The notes beneath the pieces are model-generated. The model did not search any database. It worked only from the letters and a program-made list of their open reading frames with translations, and was not told the origin of the DNA. Shown here in pieces: positions 22,996-34,713 of a stretch of 64,000 bases of DNA. The translations under genes and the position numbers were made by a program. The DNA is taken from NCBI RefSeq assembly GCF_001905095.1, contig NZ_LWLS01000081.1, positions 1-64,000 on the forward strand. The letters are read 5' to 3'. Each line of letters opens with the position of its first letter. The first letter of the stretch is position 1. The DNA is from Micromonospora sp. CB01531 (lineage in GTDB: Bacteria > Actinomycetota > Actinomycetes > Mycobacteriales > Micromonosporaceae).

Positions 22996-24264
22996 TCAGC
23001 CGTCCACGGTCGCGGTGAGCTCACCCTCGGCGAGGCGGACCCGCAGTGGGTCACCCTTGGCCACCTCGGACGCGGCGCGCAGCACGTGGCCGTCGGCGCG
23101 CTGGACGATCGCGTACCCCCGGTCGAGGGTCGCCGCGGGAGAGAGCGCGCGCAGCCGGGCCAGGGTGTGGCGCAGGTCGTCGGCGGCACCGCTGAGCCGG
23201 TGCTCCAGGCAGCGCCCGGCCCGGTCGCGCAGCGCGGCGACGTCGGCGGCCCGCTGGTCGACCATCACCTGCGGGCGGGCCAGCACCGGGCGGGACCGCA
23301 GCAGGTCGAGGCGGTGCTGCTCCCGGTCGACCAGGTTGCGGACCGCCCGCTCCAGCCGGGACCGGGCCTGGCCGATGAGGCGTACCTCCTCGGTGAGGTC
23401 GGGGACGATCCGCTTCGCCGCGTCCGTCGGCGTCGAGGCGCGGACGTCGGCGACGTAGTCGAGCAGCGGCGCGTCCGTCTCGTGGCCGATCGCGCTGACC
23501 ACCGGGGTACGGCAGGCGAAGACCGCGCGGCAGAGTGCCTCGTCGGAGAAGGGCAGCAGGTCCTCGATGCTGCCGCCGCCCCGGGCGATGATGATCACAT
23601 CGATGCTCGGATCCGTGTCGAGCACCTTGAGCGCGTCGACGATCTGTGGCACCGCGCTCGGCCCCTGCACGGCGACGTTGACCGTGCGGAACTCCACCGC
23701 CGGCCAGCGCCGCCGGGCGTTGGTCAGCACGTCCCGCTCGGCGGCCGAGGCGCGGCCGGTGATCAGGCCGATCCGGCCGGGCAGGAACGGCGGCCGGCGC
23801 TTGCGGGCCCGGTCGAAGAGCCCCTCCGCGGCCAGCAGCTTCTTGAGCTTCTCCAGCCGCGCCAGCAGCTCGCCGAGCCCGACCTGGCGGATCTCGTCGG
23901 CGCGCAGGCTGAGCGTGCCCCGGGCAGCGTAGAACTCGGGCTTGGCGTGCAGCACCACCCGGGCGCCCTCGCGCAGCTCCGGTGCGCCCGCGTCGAGCAC
24001 GTCCCGGTTGGTGGTCACGGTCAGGCTGAGGTCGGCCGAGGGATCACGCAGGGTGAGGAAGACGGTGGTCGCGCCGGGCCGGCGGCTGATCTGCGCGACC
24101 TGCCCGTCCACCCAGACCCAGCCCAGCCGGGCGATCCAGGCGCCGATCTTCTGGCTGACCACCCGGACCGGCCACGGCTCCTCGGACGTGCTCCGCCCCA
24201 CCTCCGCGCCGCCCCGCCCGACTTCGCCGCCCCGCCCCACCTCGCTGCCCCGCCCCTCGCTCAC
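22996..24264 (-). CDS. xseA: Exodeoxyribonuclease VII large subunit (XseA)
   Basis: The 422-residue catalytic subunit has an OB-fold DNA-binding domain (about 40-130, WPVRVVSQKIGAWIARLGWVWVDGQVAQISR) and the catalytic region with GRIGLITGRASAAERDVL, IIIARGGGSIEDLLPFSDE and SAIGHETDAPLLDYVADVRASTPTDAA. A long helical region and a C-terminal strand domain follow. The N-terminus carries three hexapeptide repeats (GRGSEV, GRGGEV, GRGGAEV), encoded by 18-bp tandem repeats, that I would not expect in the family. The start is GTG 24264; a shorter start after the repeats cannot be excluded. Confidence 0.94.
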   Translation of the reverse strand: MSEGRGSEVGRGGEVGRGGAEVGRSTSEEPWPVRVVSQKIGAWIARLGWVWVDGQVAQISRRPGATTVFLTLRDPSADLSLTVTTNRDVLDAGAPELREGARVVLHAKPEFYAARGTLSLRADEIRQVGLGELLARLEKLKKLLAAEGLFDRARKRRPPFLPGRIGLITGRASAAERDVLTNARRRWPAVEFRTVNVAVQGPSAVPQIVDALKVLDTDPSIDVIIIARGGGSIEDLLPFSDEALCRAVFACRTPVVSAIGHETDAPLLDYVADVRASTPTDAAKRIVPDLTEEVRLIGQARSRLERAVRNLVDREQHRLDLLRSRPVLARPQVMVDQRAADVAALRDRAGRCLEHRLSGAADDLRHTLARLRALSPAATLDRGYAIVQRADGHVLRAASEVAKGDPLRVRLAEGELTATVDG

Positions 24265-24300
24265 CCGCCCACCCTACGGCCCGGGGCCGACACCACCCGC

Positions 24301-24361
24301 GTCGATCATGAGGTTGACGGCGATGTCGATCTCCCCTGCCGCCGCCAACCTCATGATCGAC
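24301..24361. repeat. GATCATGAGGTTG palindrome between divergent xseA and ispH
   Basis: The 22-bp arms at 24301-24322 and 24340-24361 match at 21 of 22 positions; the left arm begins GTCGATCATGAGGTTG. The core resembles the GATCAAG elements at 1806, 6431 and 44183. Here it sits between divergent gene starts, so a terminator role is less likely. Confidence 0.75.
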
Positions 24362-24466
24362 GGTCCAGGCGGGGGCGGCCGGCGCGGTGTCAGACGGGCC
24401 GTGCTGGAGGTGTCGCAGGGGTGCGCGGGCGCTGCCGGGGAAAAATCGGGCACGTACGATGGTCGG

Positions 24467-25456
24467 GTGACTGAGGTTGAGGCGACTCCCCGGACCGGCA
24501 AGCGCGTGCTCCTGGCCAAGCCCCGCGGCTACTGTGCGGGCGTGGATCGGGCGGTGCAGACCGTCGAGGAGGCGCTGCGGCTCTACGGCGCCCCGATCTA
24601 CGTCCGCAAGCAGATCGTGCACAACAAGCACGTCGTGCAGACCCTGGAGGCCCAGGGGGCGATCTTCGTGGAGGAGAACGAGGAGGTGCCGGAGGGCGCC
24701 ACCGTCATCTTCTCCGCGCACGGCGTGGCCCCCGAGGTGTACGAGCAGGCGAAGGCGCGCTCGCTCAAGGCGATCGACGCGACCTGCCCGCTGGTCACCA
24801 AGGTGCACCAGGAGGCCCGGCGGTTCGCGGCCGAGGACTACGACATCCTGCTGATCGGCCACGAGGGGCACGAGGAGGTCGTCGGCACCGCCGGTGAGGC
24901 TCCCGCGCACATCCAGCTGGTGGACGGGCCGGACGGCGTCGACAAGGTCACCGTGCGCGACCCCAGCAAGGTCGTCTGGCTCTCCCAGACCACCCTCTCG
25001 GTGGACGAGACGCTGGAGACCGTCGCCCGGCTCAGGCAGAAGCTGCCGCTGCTCCAGTCGCCGCCCAGCGACGACATCTGCTACGCCACCTCCAACCGGC
25101 AGCACGTGGTGAAGGAGATCGCCCCCGACTGCGACGTGGTGATCGTGGTGGGCTCGCGCAACTCCTCCAACTCCGTACGCCTGGTCGAGGTGGCCCTGGA
25201 CGCCGGCGCCCGGGCCGGGCACCTGGTCGACTTCGCCCACGAGATCGACGACGCCTGGCTCGCCGGCGCCCGTACGGTCGGCGTCACCTCCGGCGCCAGC
25301 GTGCCGGACGATCTGGTCCAGCAGGTGCTCGCGCACCTGGCCGAGCGGGGCTTCACCGACGTCGAGGAGGTCACCACCGCCAACGAGCGGCTGACCTTCT
25401 CGCTGCCGCAGGAGCTCAAGCGGGACCTGAAGGCCGCCGCGGCCGCCCGCGGCTGA
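24467..25456 (+). CDS. ispH: 4-hydroxy-3-methylbut-2-enyl diphosphate reductase (IspH)
   Basis: GTG 24467 gives 329 residues. The enzyme makes IPP and DMAPP in the last step of the MEP pathway using a [4Fe-4S] cluster. The three cluster cysteines are Cys23 (KPRGYCAGV), Cys107 (DATCPLVTKVH) and Cys205 (DICYATSNRQ). Substrate-binding histidines lie in VHNKHVVQTL and FSAHGVAPEV, with the Glu of GHEGHEE and the SxN motif VVGSRNSSNSVRL. It feeds isoprenoid users such as UppS. The longer frame upstream is spurious and crosses a palindrome. No other MEP gene is in the window. Confidence 0.97.
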   Translation: MTEVEATPRTGKRVLLAKPRGYCAGVDRAVQTVEEALRLYGAPIYVRKQIVHNKHVVQTLEAQGAIFVEENEEVPEGATVIFSAHGVAPEVYEQAKARSLKAIDATCPLVTKVHQEARRFAAEDYDILLIGHEGHEEVVGTAGEAPAHIQLVDGPDGVDKVTVRDPSKVVWLSQTTLSVDETLETVARLRQKLPLLQSPPSDDICYATSNRQHVVKEIAPDCDVVIVVGSRNSSNSVRLVEVALDAGARAGHLVDFAHEIDDAWLAGARTVGVTSGASVPDDLVQQVLAHLAERGFTDVEEVTTANERLTFSLPQELKRDLKAAAAARG

Positions 25457-25497
25457 CCCGCCGGAACGGATCGGCGGCCCGGTACGTCCAACCGCTC

Positions 25498-25893
25498 ATG
25501 AACACTCCTCGGACGGCGATCGTCGCCCTGCTCGCCTGCGTCGCCCTGGGCGCGTGCGCCAGCCCGGGCGCCGACCCCGCCAGCCTCGGCCCGACGGGAG
25601 CCGCCCCGGTGACCAGCACGCCCAGCCCCGACCCCAGCGTCAGCCCGACCGACCCGACAGCTCCCACGACGGGTGGGCCGTCGAGCGGCGCCACCACCAC
25701 GCTCACCGGCACGCTGCAGGCCGGGGTGGAGCCGGGCTGCCTGCTGCTCGACGGCAACCTGCTGGTCGGCGGCCCGCGCGACGTGCTGAAGGCGGGTGCC
25801 CGGGTGACCGTCACCGGCCATTCCCAGCCCAACCTGATGACCACCTGCCAGCAGGGCACCCCCTTCGTGGTGGAGTCCGCCCGCCCGGCCTGA
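25498..25893 (+). CDS. Small putative lipoprotein
   Basis: The 131-residue product has a lipoprotein signal peptide (AIVALLACVALGAC, Cys near 19), a Pro/Ser/Thr-rich linker of about 45 residues and a compact C-terminal domain (TLTGTLQAGVEPGCLLLDGNLLVGGP... VTVTGHSQPNLMTTCQQGTPFVV) that looks like a small beta-barrel with two cysteines. I do not know the function. It lies 41 bp after ispH and is probably transcribed with it. A strong hairpin follows at 25901-25945. Confidence 0.7.
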   Translation: MNTPRTAIVALLACVALGACASPGADPASLGPTGAAPVTSTPSPDPSVSPTDPTAPTTGGPSSGATTTLTGTLQAGVEPGCLLLDGNLLVGGPRDVLKAGARVTVTGHSQPNLMTTCQQGTPFVVESARPA

Positions 25894-25900
25894 TCCAGAT

Positions 25901-25945
25901 AAGACAGGAGGCCCGCCCCCACGTCGGGGACGGGCCTCCTGTCTT
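25901..25945. terminator. Bidirectional terminator between the lipoprotein and subtilase genes
   Basis: AAGACAGGAGGCCCGCCCCC (25901-25920) pairs with 25926-25945 over 19 of 20 positions with a five-base loop. TTGTTG on the right and ATC on the left give modest U-rich character. It lies between convergent genes. Confidence 0.85.
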
Positions 25946-25957
25946 GTTGTCGAAGCG

Positions 25958-28900
25958 TCAGCCGACGTTGCGTACCACGACGTCACCGCTGCCGATGAGG
26001 ATGTTGGTGTCGGTGCGGACCTGCACCGTGCCGTAGAGCACGCGGCCGGTCGCCGGGGCGGCCTTCACGGTTACCGACCCGGGCACGATCCACGAGGTGC
26101 CGCTGGGGCGCGGCGCGTTCGCGTCGCTCACCGCGACGGAGCCGAAGGTCGGGTTCGTGAAGACGTCGACGTAGTCGTAGCTGGTCGAGCCGGCGGGCAC
26201 CGAGTACCCGTCGACACGGACCTTCCAGGCACCGGCCGCCGGGTTGGAGATGGTCACCGACTCCTCGGAGTCGCCGTCGGCGCTGCGTCCGGCCTCCACG
26301 CAGGTCCCGGACGTGCAGTTGAGCACGTACAGGTCGAGGTCGGCGGCCGGGTCGGCGGTCCCGCCGATGGTGGCCCGCAGCTGGGTCGACCCCGGAGTGA
26401 CGGTCAGGTCGTACTCCTGGACGGTCCGGTTGGCGATGGTGAACGGACCCTGCCGGGCGCTGCCCAGCGTGCCGCCGACCGCCCGGCCGGTGAACGAACC
26501 GAGCGTGCTGGTCAGCGAGTACGACCGGGTCACCGGCACGTCCGGCTTGGCGGAATCGATCACGTCGGGGTTCGGGGTGACGGTCGCACCGAGAACCGAG
26601 GCGGTCAGCGTGAACTTGGTCCACTCCGCGTCCGAGGTACGTCGGCCGTCCACGGTGACCTCCCAGACCCCGGCGAGGGGGTTGGAGGTCGTGCGGCTGT
26701 TCGGCGAGCCGGTGGCGCAGGCGCCCGCGGCCGGGACGAAGCAGGAGGTGGACGCGTTGTCGTCGATGTTGACGCCGTACGGGTGGTAGCGCAGGAACCG
26801 CGCCTGGCCGGAGCCCGGCTCGGTGGACGGGCCGGTGAAGTCCACCTTCAGCGCGGGCGTGCCCGCCGGTACCCGGAAGAAGTAGCGCAGCGACTGGTTA
26901 CGGCCGACCTTGCCGTTGATCGTCACCTGGTAGTTGTCCGCCGCGGCGAACGTGTACGGGGCGATCACGGTGTTCATGGTCTGGTAGTCGACGCCGGTGG
27001 TCGCCGGGTCGTCCAGCCGCAGGATCGCCGAGTGCGCACCCGGCGACGCCGGGTTGATCGCGACGGGCACCTCGACGGGCTTGTTCAGCGGCAGAGCCAC
27101 CGACGTGCCGGAGGAGAAGGTGCCGTCGTTGCCGATCCAGGACAGGTCGTAGGTGACGGCCGGCGACCCGCCGGTGGTGCGGGTGAAGGTGTAGGTGCGG
27201 GTGTACTTGCGGCCCACCGTCACGCCTTCGCGGTCGTAGATGCCGACCCCGACACCGGGGGTGGCGAGGAAGCCGGAGAGCACCGTGTTCACCGGGACCG
27301 AGGAGGTGATGTCCACGGTCTTGATGTTCATGCGCAGCAGCTCGTACGCGGCCGGCACGTTGATCAGGCCGGCGCCCTGCTCGTACGCGCCGATGTCGTC
27401 GAGGAACCGGGCCGAGGACATCATGGCCTGCCGGAGCTGGGCCGGCTTGCGCTGGAAGCCCTCCGCCTTGGCGGCGCCGACGAGCAGCGCCCCGGCGCCG
27501 GTGGCCTGCGGCGCGGCCATCGAGGTGCCGTTGAGCATGGCGTAGCCCGGGGGCAGCGGGTACGTGCCCGCGACCGGGCCGCCCGGCTGCCAGGTCGGGG
27601 TGCTGGAGATGGCCGAGCCGGGCGCGACGAGGTTGGGCTTGAAACCGCCGTCCTCGCGCGGCCCACGGGAGCTGTAGTAGTGCAGGTTGTCCCGGTTCGA
27701 CGAGCTGGAGCCGTAGTTGGCCCGCCAGGTGGCGTCGGTGATGTACGAGCCGACGCTGACGACCTTCTCCGCCACCGACGGGTCACCGACGGTGTTGGTG
27801 CCGGGCCCGCTGTTGCCGGCCGAGATGAACATCTGCACCTTGTACTGCTCGATGAGGCGGTTGTAGAGCAGCGCGCGGGTGTTGTTGCCGTCGTTGAGCG
27901 ACGGCAGGCCGCCGATCGACATGTTGATGACGTCCACGTTCGCCTGCTTGGCCGCGTAGATCATGCCCTCGATCAGGGCGTGCGAGGTGCAGCCCGCGAC
28001 GAAGAGGCAGACCCGAACGGAGACCAGCTTGGCGCCCGGGGCGACACCGGTCATCTTGCCGCCGAACAGTCCGTTGGCGGCAGTGATGCCGGCGACGTGC
28101 GAGCCGTGCTGGCCGGACACGATGCCGATGTTGACGAACTTGTTCTTGCCGTCGACCTGCACGACGAACGGCATCGCCTCGGCGATCGGGGTCGCCGGGT
28201 TGTCGGTGCCGAAGGTGCCGACGTCGTTGCGGACCTTGTAGTCGGTCATCGGGGTCTGGTCGGCGAAGGAGCCGTCCTGGTTGGTGTCGACCCAGACGGT
28301 CTTGTTGCCGTCCCAGAGCACCCCGAAGAGGCCGCTGCTGCCGGCCGGGTTGCCGTCCCGGTTGACGTCGTTGCCGACCTCACCGCCGAGCGTGGCGGCG
28401 CGCTCGTTGAAGACGCCGAACCGGTAGGAGCCGGCGCCTGGCGCGGTCCAGGTGCGGCCGTCGACGGCGAAACTCGGGCCGGAGACGTTCGTGGTCATGC
28501 TGACCCAGGTCGGGTCAGCGTCGTCGGTCGGCGAGGTCGCGGTGACCCAGTCGATGATCTTGCGCTCGCCGGTGGTCGTCTTCTGCAGTGCCGGGTGCGC
28601 CAGGTCGACGCCGGTGTCGAGGATGCCGATGGTGACGCCGCGCCCGTCGAGCGTGGGGTGCTGGGCCACGAACTGCGCCGCTCCCATGTCGCGGGTCGGC
28701 ATGTACGGGTTGTCGGCGGGTGTGTCGGGGCCCGGCGCGGGCTGGGGCGCCGGCGACTCGCTGCCGTCCGGGCGGGGGTCGGGCAGCGGCACCGCTGCAT
28801 CGATCTCCACCGTCTGCACGCCGCTCAGCCGCGCGATCTGGTCGGCCCGGTCGGTGGCCACGCTGGCGCGCAGGTAGCCCAGGTCGTCGTCGCGGTAGCC

Positions 28901-29173
28901 GATGGTCGCACCGAGCGCGGCGAGGCGGCCGGCGACGGCGCTGGACTGGCCCTCCTGTGCGCCGACCAGCACGTCGACGCTCTGCTGGCCCTGCTGCTTC
29001 GCCTCGGCCAGTCGATCCTGGTCGGTCGGGCTCCATCCGGCCTTGGGCACCTCGGGCGAGGGCTCGGCGAGGGCGGGGCCGCCGGCGGAGGTCAGCGTCA
29101 GGGCGCCGGCGGTCAGCATCGACGCGAGGATCGCGGCGGGTATGCGCCTGCGTCTGATGGGGGTATTGCTCAC
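25958..29173 (-). CDS. Secreted S8 family serine peptidase (subtilase) with long Asp-His insertion
   Basis: GTG 29173 (1071 residues) follows a GGAGGAAGAG ribosome site; the frame continues upstream without a signal peptide, so this start is preferred. The signal peptide has four arginines and ends GGPALA. A propeptide-like region (QQGQQSVDVLVGAQEGQ) precedes the catalytic domain: Asp186 in GILDTGVDLAHPA, His356 in GQHGSHVAGI, Ser551 in NGTSMAAPQA. The 170 residues between Asp and His are far more than in subtilisin and contain VNRDGNPAG and DTNQDGSFAD loops resembling calcium sites, as in tripeptidyl-peptidase-II-like or large actinobacterial subtilases. A C-terminal beta-rich region (about 650-1071) likely holds two PPC-like domains. 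The enzyme would degrade extracellular protein. Confidence 0.92.
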   Translation of the reverse strand: MSNTPIRRRRIPAAILASMLTAGALTLTSAGGPALAEPSPEVPKAGWSPTDQDRLAEAKQQGQQSVDVLVGAQEGQSSAVAGRLAALGATIGYRDDDLGYLRASVATDRADQIARLSGVQTVEIDAAVPLPDPRPDGSESPAPQPAPGPDTPADNPYMPTRDMGAAQFVAQHPTLDGRGVTIGILDTGVDLAHPALQKTTTGERKIIDWVTATSPTDDADPTWVSMTTNVSGPSFAVDGRTWTAPGAGSYRFGVFNERAATLGGEVGNDVNRDGNPAGSSGLFGVLWDGNKTVWVDTNQDGSFADQTPMTDYKVRNDVGTFGTDNPATPIAEAMPFVVQVDGKNKFVNIGIVSGQHGSHVAGITAANGLFGGKMTGVAPGAKLVSVRVCLFVAGCTSHALIEGMIYAAKQANVDVINMSIGGLPSLNDGNNTRALLYNRLIEQYKVQMFISAGNSGPGTNTVGDPSVAEKVVSVGSYITDATWRANYGSSSSNRDNLHYYSSRGPREDGGFKPNLVAPGSAISSTPTWQPGGPVAGTYPLPPGYAMLNGTSMAAPQATGAGALLVGAAKAEGFQRKPAQLRQAMMSSARFLDDIGAYEQGAGLINVPAAYELLRMNIKTVDITSSVPVNTVLSGFLATPGVGVGIYDREGVTVGRKYTRTYTFTRTTGGSPAVTYDLSWIGNDGTFSSGTSVALPLNKPVEVPVAINPASPGAHSAILRLDDPATTGVDYQTMNTVIAPYTFAAADNYQVTINGKVGRNQSLRYFFRVPAGTPALKVDFTGPSTEPGSGQARFLRYHPYGVNIDDNASTSCFVPAAGACATGSPNSRTTSNPLAGVWEVTVDGRRTSDAEWTKFTLTASVLGATVTPNPDVIDSAKPDVPVTRSYSLTSTLGSFTGRAVGGTLGSARQGPFTIANRTVQEYDLTVTPGSTQLRATIGGTADPAADLDLYVLNCTSGTCVEAGRSADGDSEESVTISNPAAGAWKVRVDGYSVPAGSTSYDYVDVFTNPTFGSVAVSDANAPRPSGTSWIVPGSVTVKAAPATGRVLYGTVQVRTDTNILIGSGDVVVRNVG

Positions 29174-29503
29174 GTTCTCTTCCTCCGAAGGGGGCAAGGG
29201 AGGGCGGGTGCCAAGTTGGACGGGGCGGATTGGCGCGACCGTCACTGCTCCAGCGACCGATGTCACAGCTCCGTTACATCGAACGGGCCGCCACGCAACA
29301 GTGGCGTAAGTCATTGCCTAACGGCAACCAAAAATGGACACGCCCGGATGTCGATCGGCCATAACGAAGCAGCCGCTCGGTGAGCCAGGGGATCGGCTGA
29401 ACGGCAGGAGCCCGCCCTGGGCGCAGACTCGCCCGTCGCCAACACCCCGGGTGGGCGCGGACCTGAGAACGGGGACGGGCCACCCACGGACCGGCCCGCG
29501 CGC
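29174..29503. other. Intergenic region upstream of the subtilase gene
   Basis: 330 bp between rmuC and the subtilase gene (same strand). It must hold the subtilase promoter, but I see no confident -35/-10. A small palindrome TTGCC-TAAC-GGCAA lies at 29314-29327 and might be an operator. No gene is supported. Confidence 0.5.
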
Positions 29504-30733
29504 TCAGTGGGCCGGGCGGTGATCTCGCTCGGCGGCGGCGGTCGGTTCATCGACCGCCCGTAGCGTGGCCGACCGGAGCGCGGTCGGGCCCGCCGACCCG
29601 GCCAGCTCCGGCGCCTGCGGCTGGCGCGGTGCCACCTCGACCTGAGCCGGAGCGGTCAGCTCCTGGTCGGAGACGCCCAGCTCGGCCAGCTTGCGGGCGC
29701 TGACCAGCACCCGTGCCTCCAGTGAGCCCACCGCCCGGTTGTACGCGGTCACCGCCCCGCCCAGCGACGCACCCAGCTTGCCGACGTGGTCGCCCAGGGT
29801 GGACAGCCGCCCGTACAGCTCGCGGGCCAGCAGGTGCACCGTGGCCGCGTTGCGGGCCAGCGCCTCCTGCCGCCACGAATACGCCACCGTGCGCAGCAGC
29901 GCCACCAGGGTGGCCGGCGTGGCCAGCACGACGTTGCGGGCGAACGCGTGCTCCAGCAGCGTCGGGTCGCGCTGCAACGCCACGTCGAGGAACGGGTCCG
30001 CCGGCACGAAGAGCACCACGAACTCGGGCGACGGGTCGAACGCGGCCCAGTAGGACTTGGCGGCCAGCGCGTCCACGTGCGCCCGCAGGTGTCGTGCGTG
30101 CGCGTCGAGGTGGGTGTCCCGCCCCCGCTCGTCGCGCGCCTCCATGGCGGTCAGGTACGCGTCGAAGGGCGCCTTGGCGTCGACCACCACCGTCCGGCCG
30201 CCGTGCAGCCGGACCACCAGGTCGGGGCGTACCCCCTGATGGTCGGTGGCACCAGTGACCTGCTCGGAGAAGTCGCAGTGCTCCAGCATCCCGGCCGCCT
30301 CGACGATCCGGCGGAGCTGGTGCTCGCCCCACCGGCCGCGGACCTGCGGGGCGCGCAGCGCCGCGACGAGCTGCTTGGTCTCGGTGCGCAGCTCCCCGGA
30401 GACCGTGCTCATCGCCCGCACCTGCTCGCGCAGCTCCGCGTACGCGTCGACCCGGTCGCGTTCCAGCTCGGCGACCCGCTGCTCGTAGCGCCGGAGGGTG
30501 TCGTGCAGCGGGGCCACCGCCCGCGCCACGGCCTCCTGCGACTGGGCGGTCGCCTCGTAGCTGAGCGCCCGCATCGACTGCTCCAGCCGTCCCTCGCCCT
30601 CCCGGGTGGCGGCGAGGGTCGCCTCCAGCCGGGCGATCTGGGTCGCCGAGCGGGACCGGGCGGCCAGCCAGCCCACCGCGCCGCCCGCGGCGAGACAGAT
30701 GATCACCACGGCCAGCGTTGCGATGCTCGTCAC
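29504..30733 (-). CDS. rmuC: DNA recombination protein RmuC homologue
   Basis: GTG 30733 gives 409 residues, the usual size. One N-terminal membrane helix (VVIICLAAGGAVGWLAA) is followed by a long coiled coil (35-130) and the RmuC core: VRGRWGEHQLRRIVEAAGM, RPDLVVRLHGGRTVVVDAKAP, with the restriction-endonuclease-like Asp and DAK, then FVVLFVPADPFLDVAL. A Pro/Gln-rich tail ends the protein. RmuC limits inversion of short inverted repeats. It is divergent from a Gly/Asp-rich gene across 54 bp. Confidence 0.92.
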   Translation of the reverse strand: MTSIATLAVVIICLAAGGAVGWLAARSRSATQIARLEATLAATREGEGRLEQSMRALSYEATAQSQEAVARAVAPLHDTLRRYEQRVAELERDRVDAYAELREQVRAMSTVSGELRTETKQLVAALRAPQVRGRWGEHQLRRIVEAAGMLEHCDFSEQVTGATDHQGVRPDLVVRLHGGRTVVVDAKAPFDAYLTAMEARDERGRDTHLDAHARHLRAHVDALAAKSYWAAFDPSPEFVVLFVPADPFLDVALQRDPTLLEHAFARNVVLATPATLVALLRTVAYSWRQEALARNAATVHLLARELYGRLSTLGDHVGKLGASLGGAVTAYNRAVGSLEARVLVSARKLAELGVSDQELTAPAQVEVAPRQPQAPELAGSAGPTALRSATLRAVDEPTAAAERDHRPAH

Positions 30734-30787
30734 CCTCCGAAGCTTGCCAAACAGGTACGACGTGACCCCCGTGGGTACCGTCGAGTC

Positions 30788-31642
30788 ATGAAAGTTGGGC
30801 TGTGGTTCGTCCTGGTGCTGATGCTCGGGGGTGCCTACGTGTTCTGGCGGTGGGGTAGCAGGTCCCGCGAGGCCACCGAGCTGGCCGACGCGCGGGCCGA
30901 GGCGCAGCGCTGGTACGAGCGGCTCGGCGGGCAGCTCATGAACCTGCACGGCGACACCCCGGCGGTACGCCAGGCGCTGGCCGACGCGGGCGAGCGGTAC
31001 AACGCGGCCGGCTCACAGCTGGAGCAGGCGCGTACCCCGCGCCAGTTCGCGCTGGCCCGGGAGACCGCGCTGGAGGGGTTGGCGTACATCCGGGCGGCCC
31101 GGACCGCGCTGGGCATCGACCCGGGGCCGGACCTGCCGCCGCTGGCCGCCGCCCGGGGTGCCGGGACGCTCACCAAGGAGCGCGAGGTCAACGTCCAGGG
31201 GCAGACCTACCGGGCCGGGCCGCAGCCGGGCAGCGGCACGCCCTACTACTACCCCGGCGGCCACTGGCAGGGCCGGCGGGTGCCCGCCGGCTGGTACTCG
31301 ACGCCGTGGTGGAAGACCGCGCTCGGCACCGGCGCCGGGGTGCTCGGCGGCCTGCTGATCGCCGACGCGCTCTTCTCGCCCGCCTTCGCCGACCCGGGCT
31401 ACGGCTACGAGGCCGGCTACCAGGAGGGCTTCCAGGACGGGTTCGGCGACGGCCAGGACTACGGCGACCAGTTCGCCGGCGACCAGGGCGGCAACGACTT
31501 CAGCGGCGACCAGTTCGCCGGCGGCCAGGGCGGCGGCGACTTCCCCGGCTACGGTGGCGGCGACTTCTCCGGCTACAGCGGCGGCGACTTCGGCGGAGGC
31601 GACTTCGGCGGCGGGGACTTCGGCGGCGGCGGCGACTGGTGA
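30788..31642 (+). CDS. Membrane-anchored protein with Gly/Asp/Phe repeat tail, unknown
   Basis: ATG 30788 (284 residues; the longer frame upstream overlaps rmuC). One N-terminal helix (GLWFVLVLMLGGAYVFW) precedes a helical domain (about 25-110, ELADARAEAQRWYERLGGQL... ALARETALEGLAYIRAARTAL). A Pro/Gly/Tyr linker (YYYPGGHWQGRRVPAGWYSTPWW) and a short hydrophobic patch (GAGVLGGLLIADALF) follow. The last 75 residues are low-complexity repeats such as DQFAGDQGG and GGGDFGGGDF. Proteins of this kind are annotated hypothetical; the tail resembles phase-separating or silk-like repeats, which is speculation. Confidence 0.7.
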   Translation: MKVGLWFVLVLMLGGAYVFWRWGSRSREATELADARAEAQRWYERLGGQLMNLHGDTPAVRQALADAGERYNAAGSQLEQARTPRQFALARETALEGLAYIRAARTALGIDPGPDLPPLAAARGAGTLTKEREVNVQGQTYRAGPQPGSGTPYYYPGGHWQGRRVPAGWYSTPWWKTALGTGAGVLGGLLIADALFSPAFADPGYGYEAGYQEGFQDGFGDGQDYGDQFAGDQGGNDFSGDQFAGGQGGGDFPGYGGGDFSGYSGGDFGGGDFGGGDFGGGGDW

Positions 31643-31671
31643 CCCCGCCAGGCCTCGCGCACCGCTAGCCG

Positions 31672-31749
31672 GCGCCCGCCACCTCCCCGATCTGGCGGGG
31701 TTGACGCGGCGCGGATGCCACCCCCTCGCCGCTCGGGCGCGGCGGCGAG
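31672..31749. terminator. Two small hairpins between convergent genes
   Basis: CCCGCCA/TGGCGGG (31672-31678 with 31693-31699) and CTCGCCGC/GCGGCGAG (31725-31732 with 31742-31749) lie between the Gly-rich gene and ppc. They are candidate weak terminators for both strands. Confidence 0.45.
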
Positions 31750-31803
31750 CACCGGTCCCGCCACCTGGCCGACCGGGCGCGGCGGAGTGCGGCGGGCCGG
31801 CTG

Positions 31804-34590
<2,787 letters not shown>

Positions 34591-34713
34591 GGTGCGCTCC
34601 TTACGCGAGTACGAAGGACAGCGCTGTCCGACTCCCTGGATCGTATCCGTGTGCGCCCCGGTGTCAGGAGGGGGACGGGGTGATGATCTGCACTCCGGGA
34701 CGGATCGACGGGC

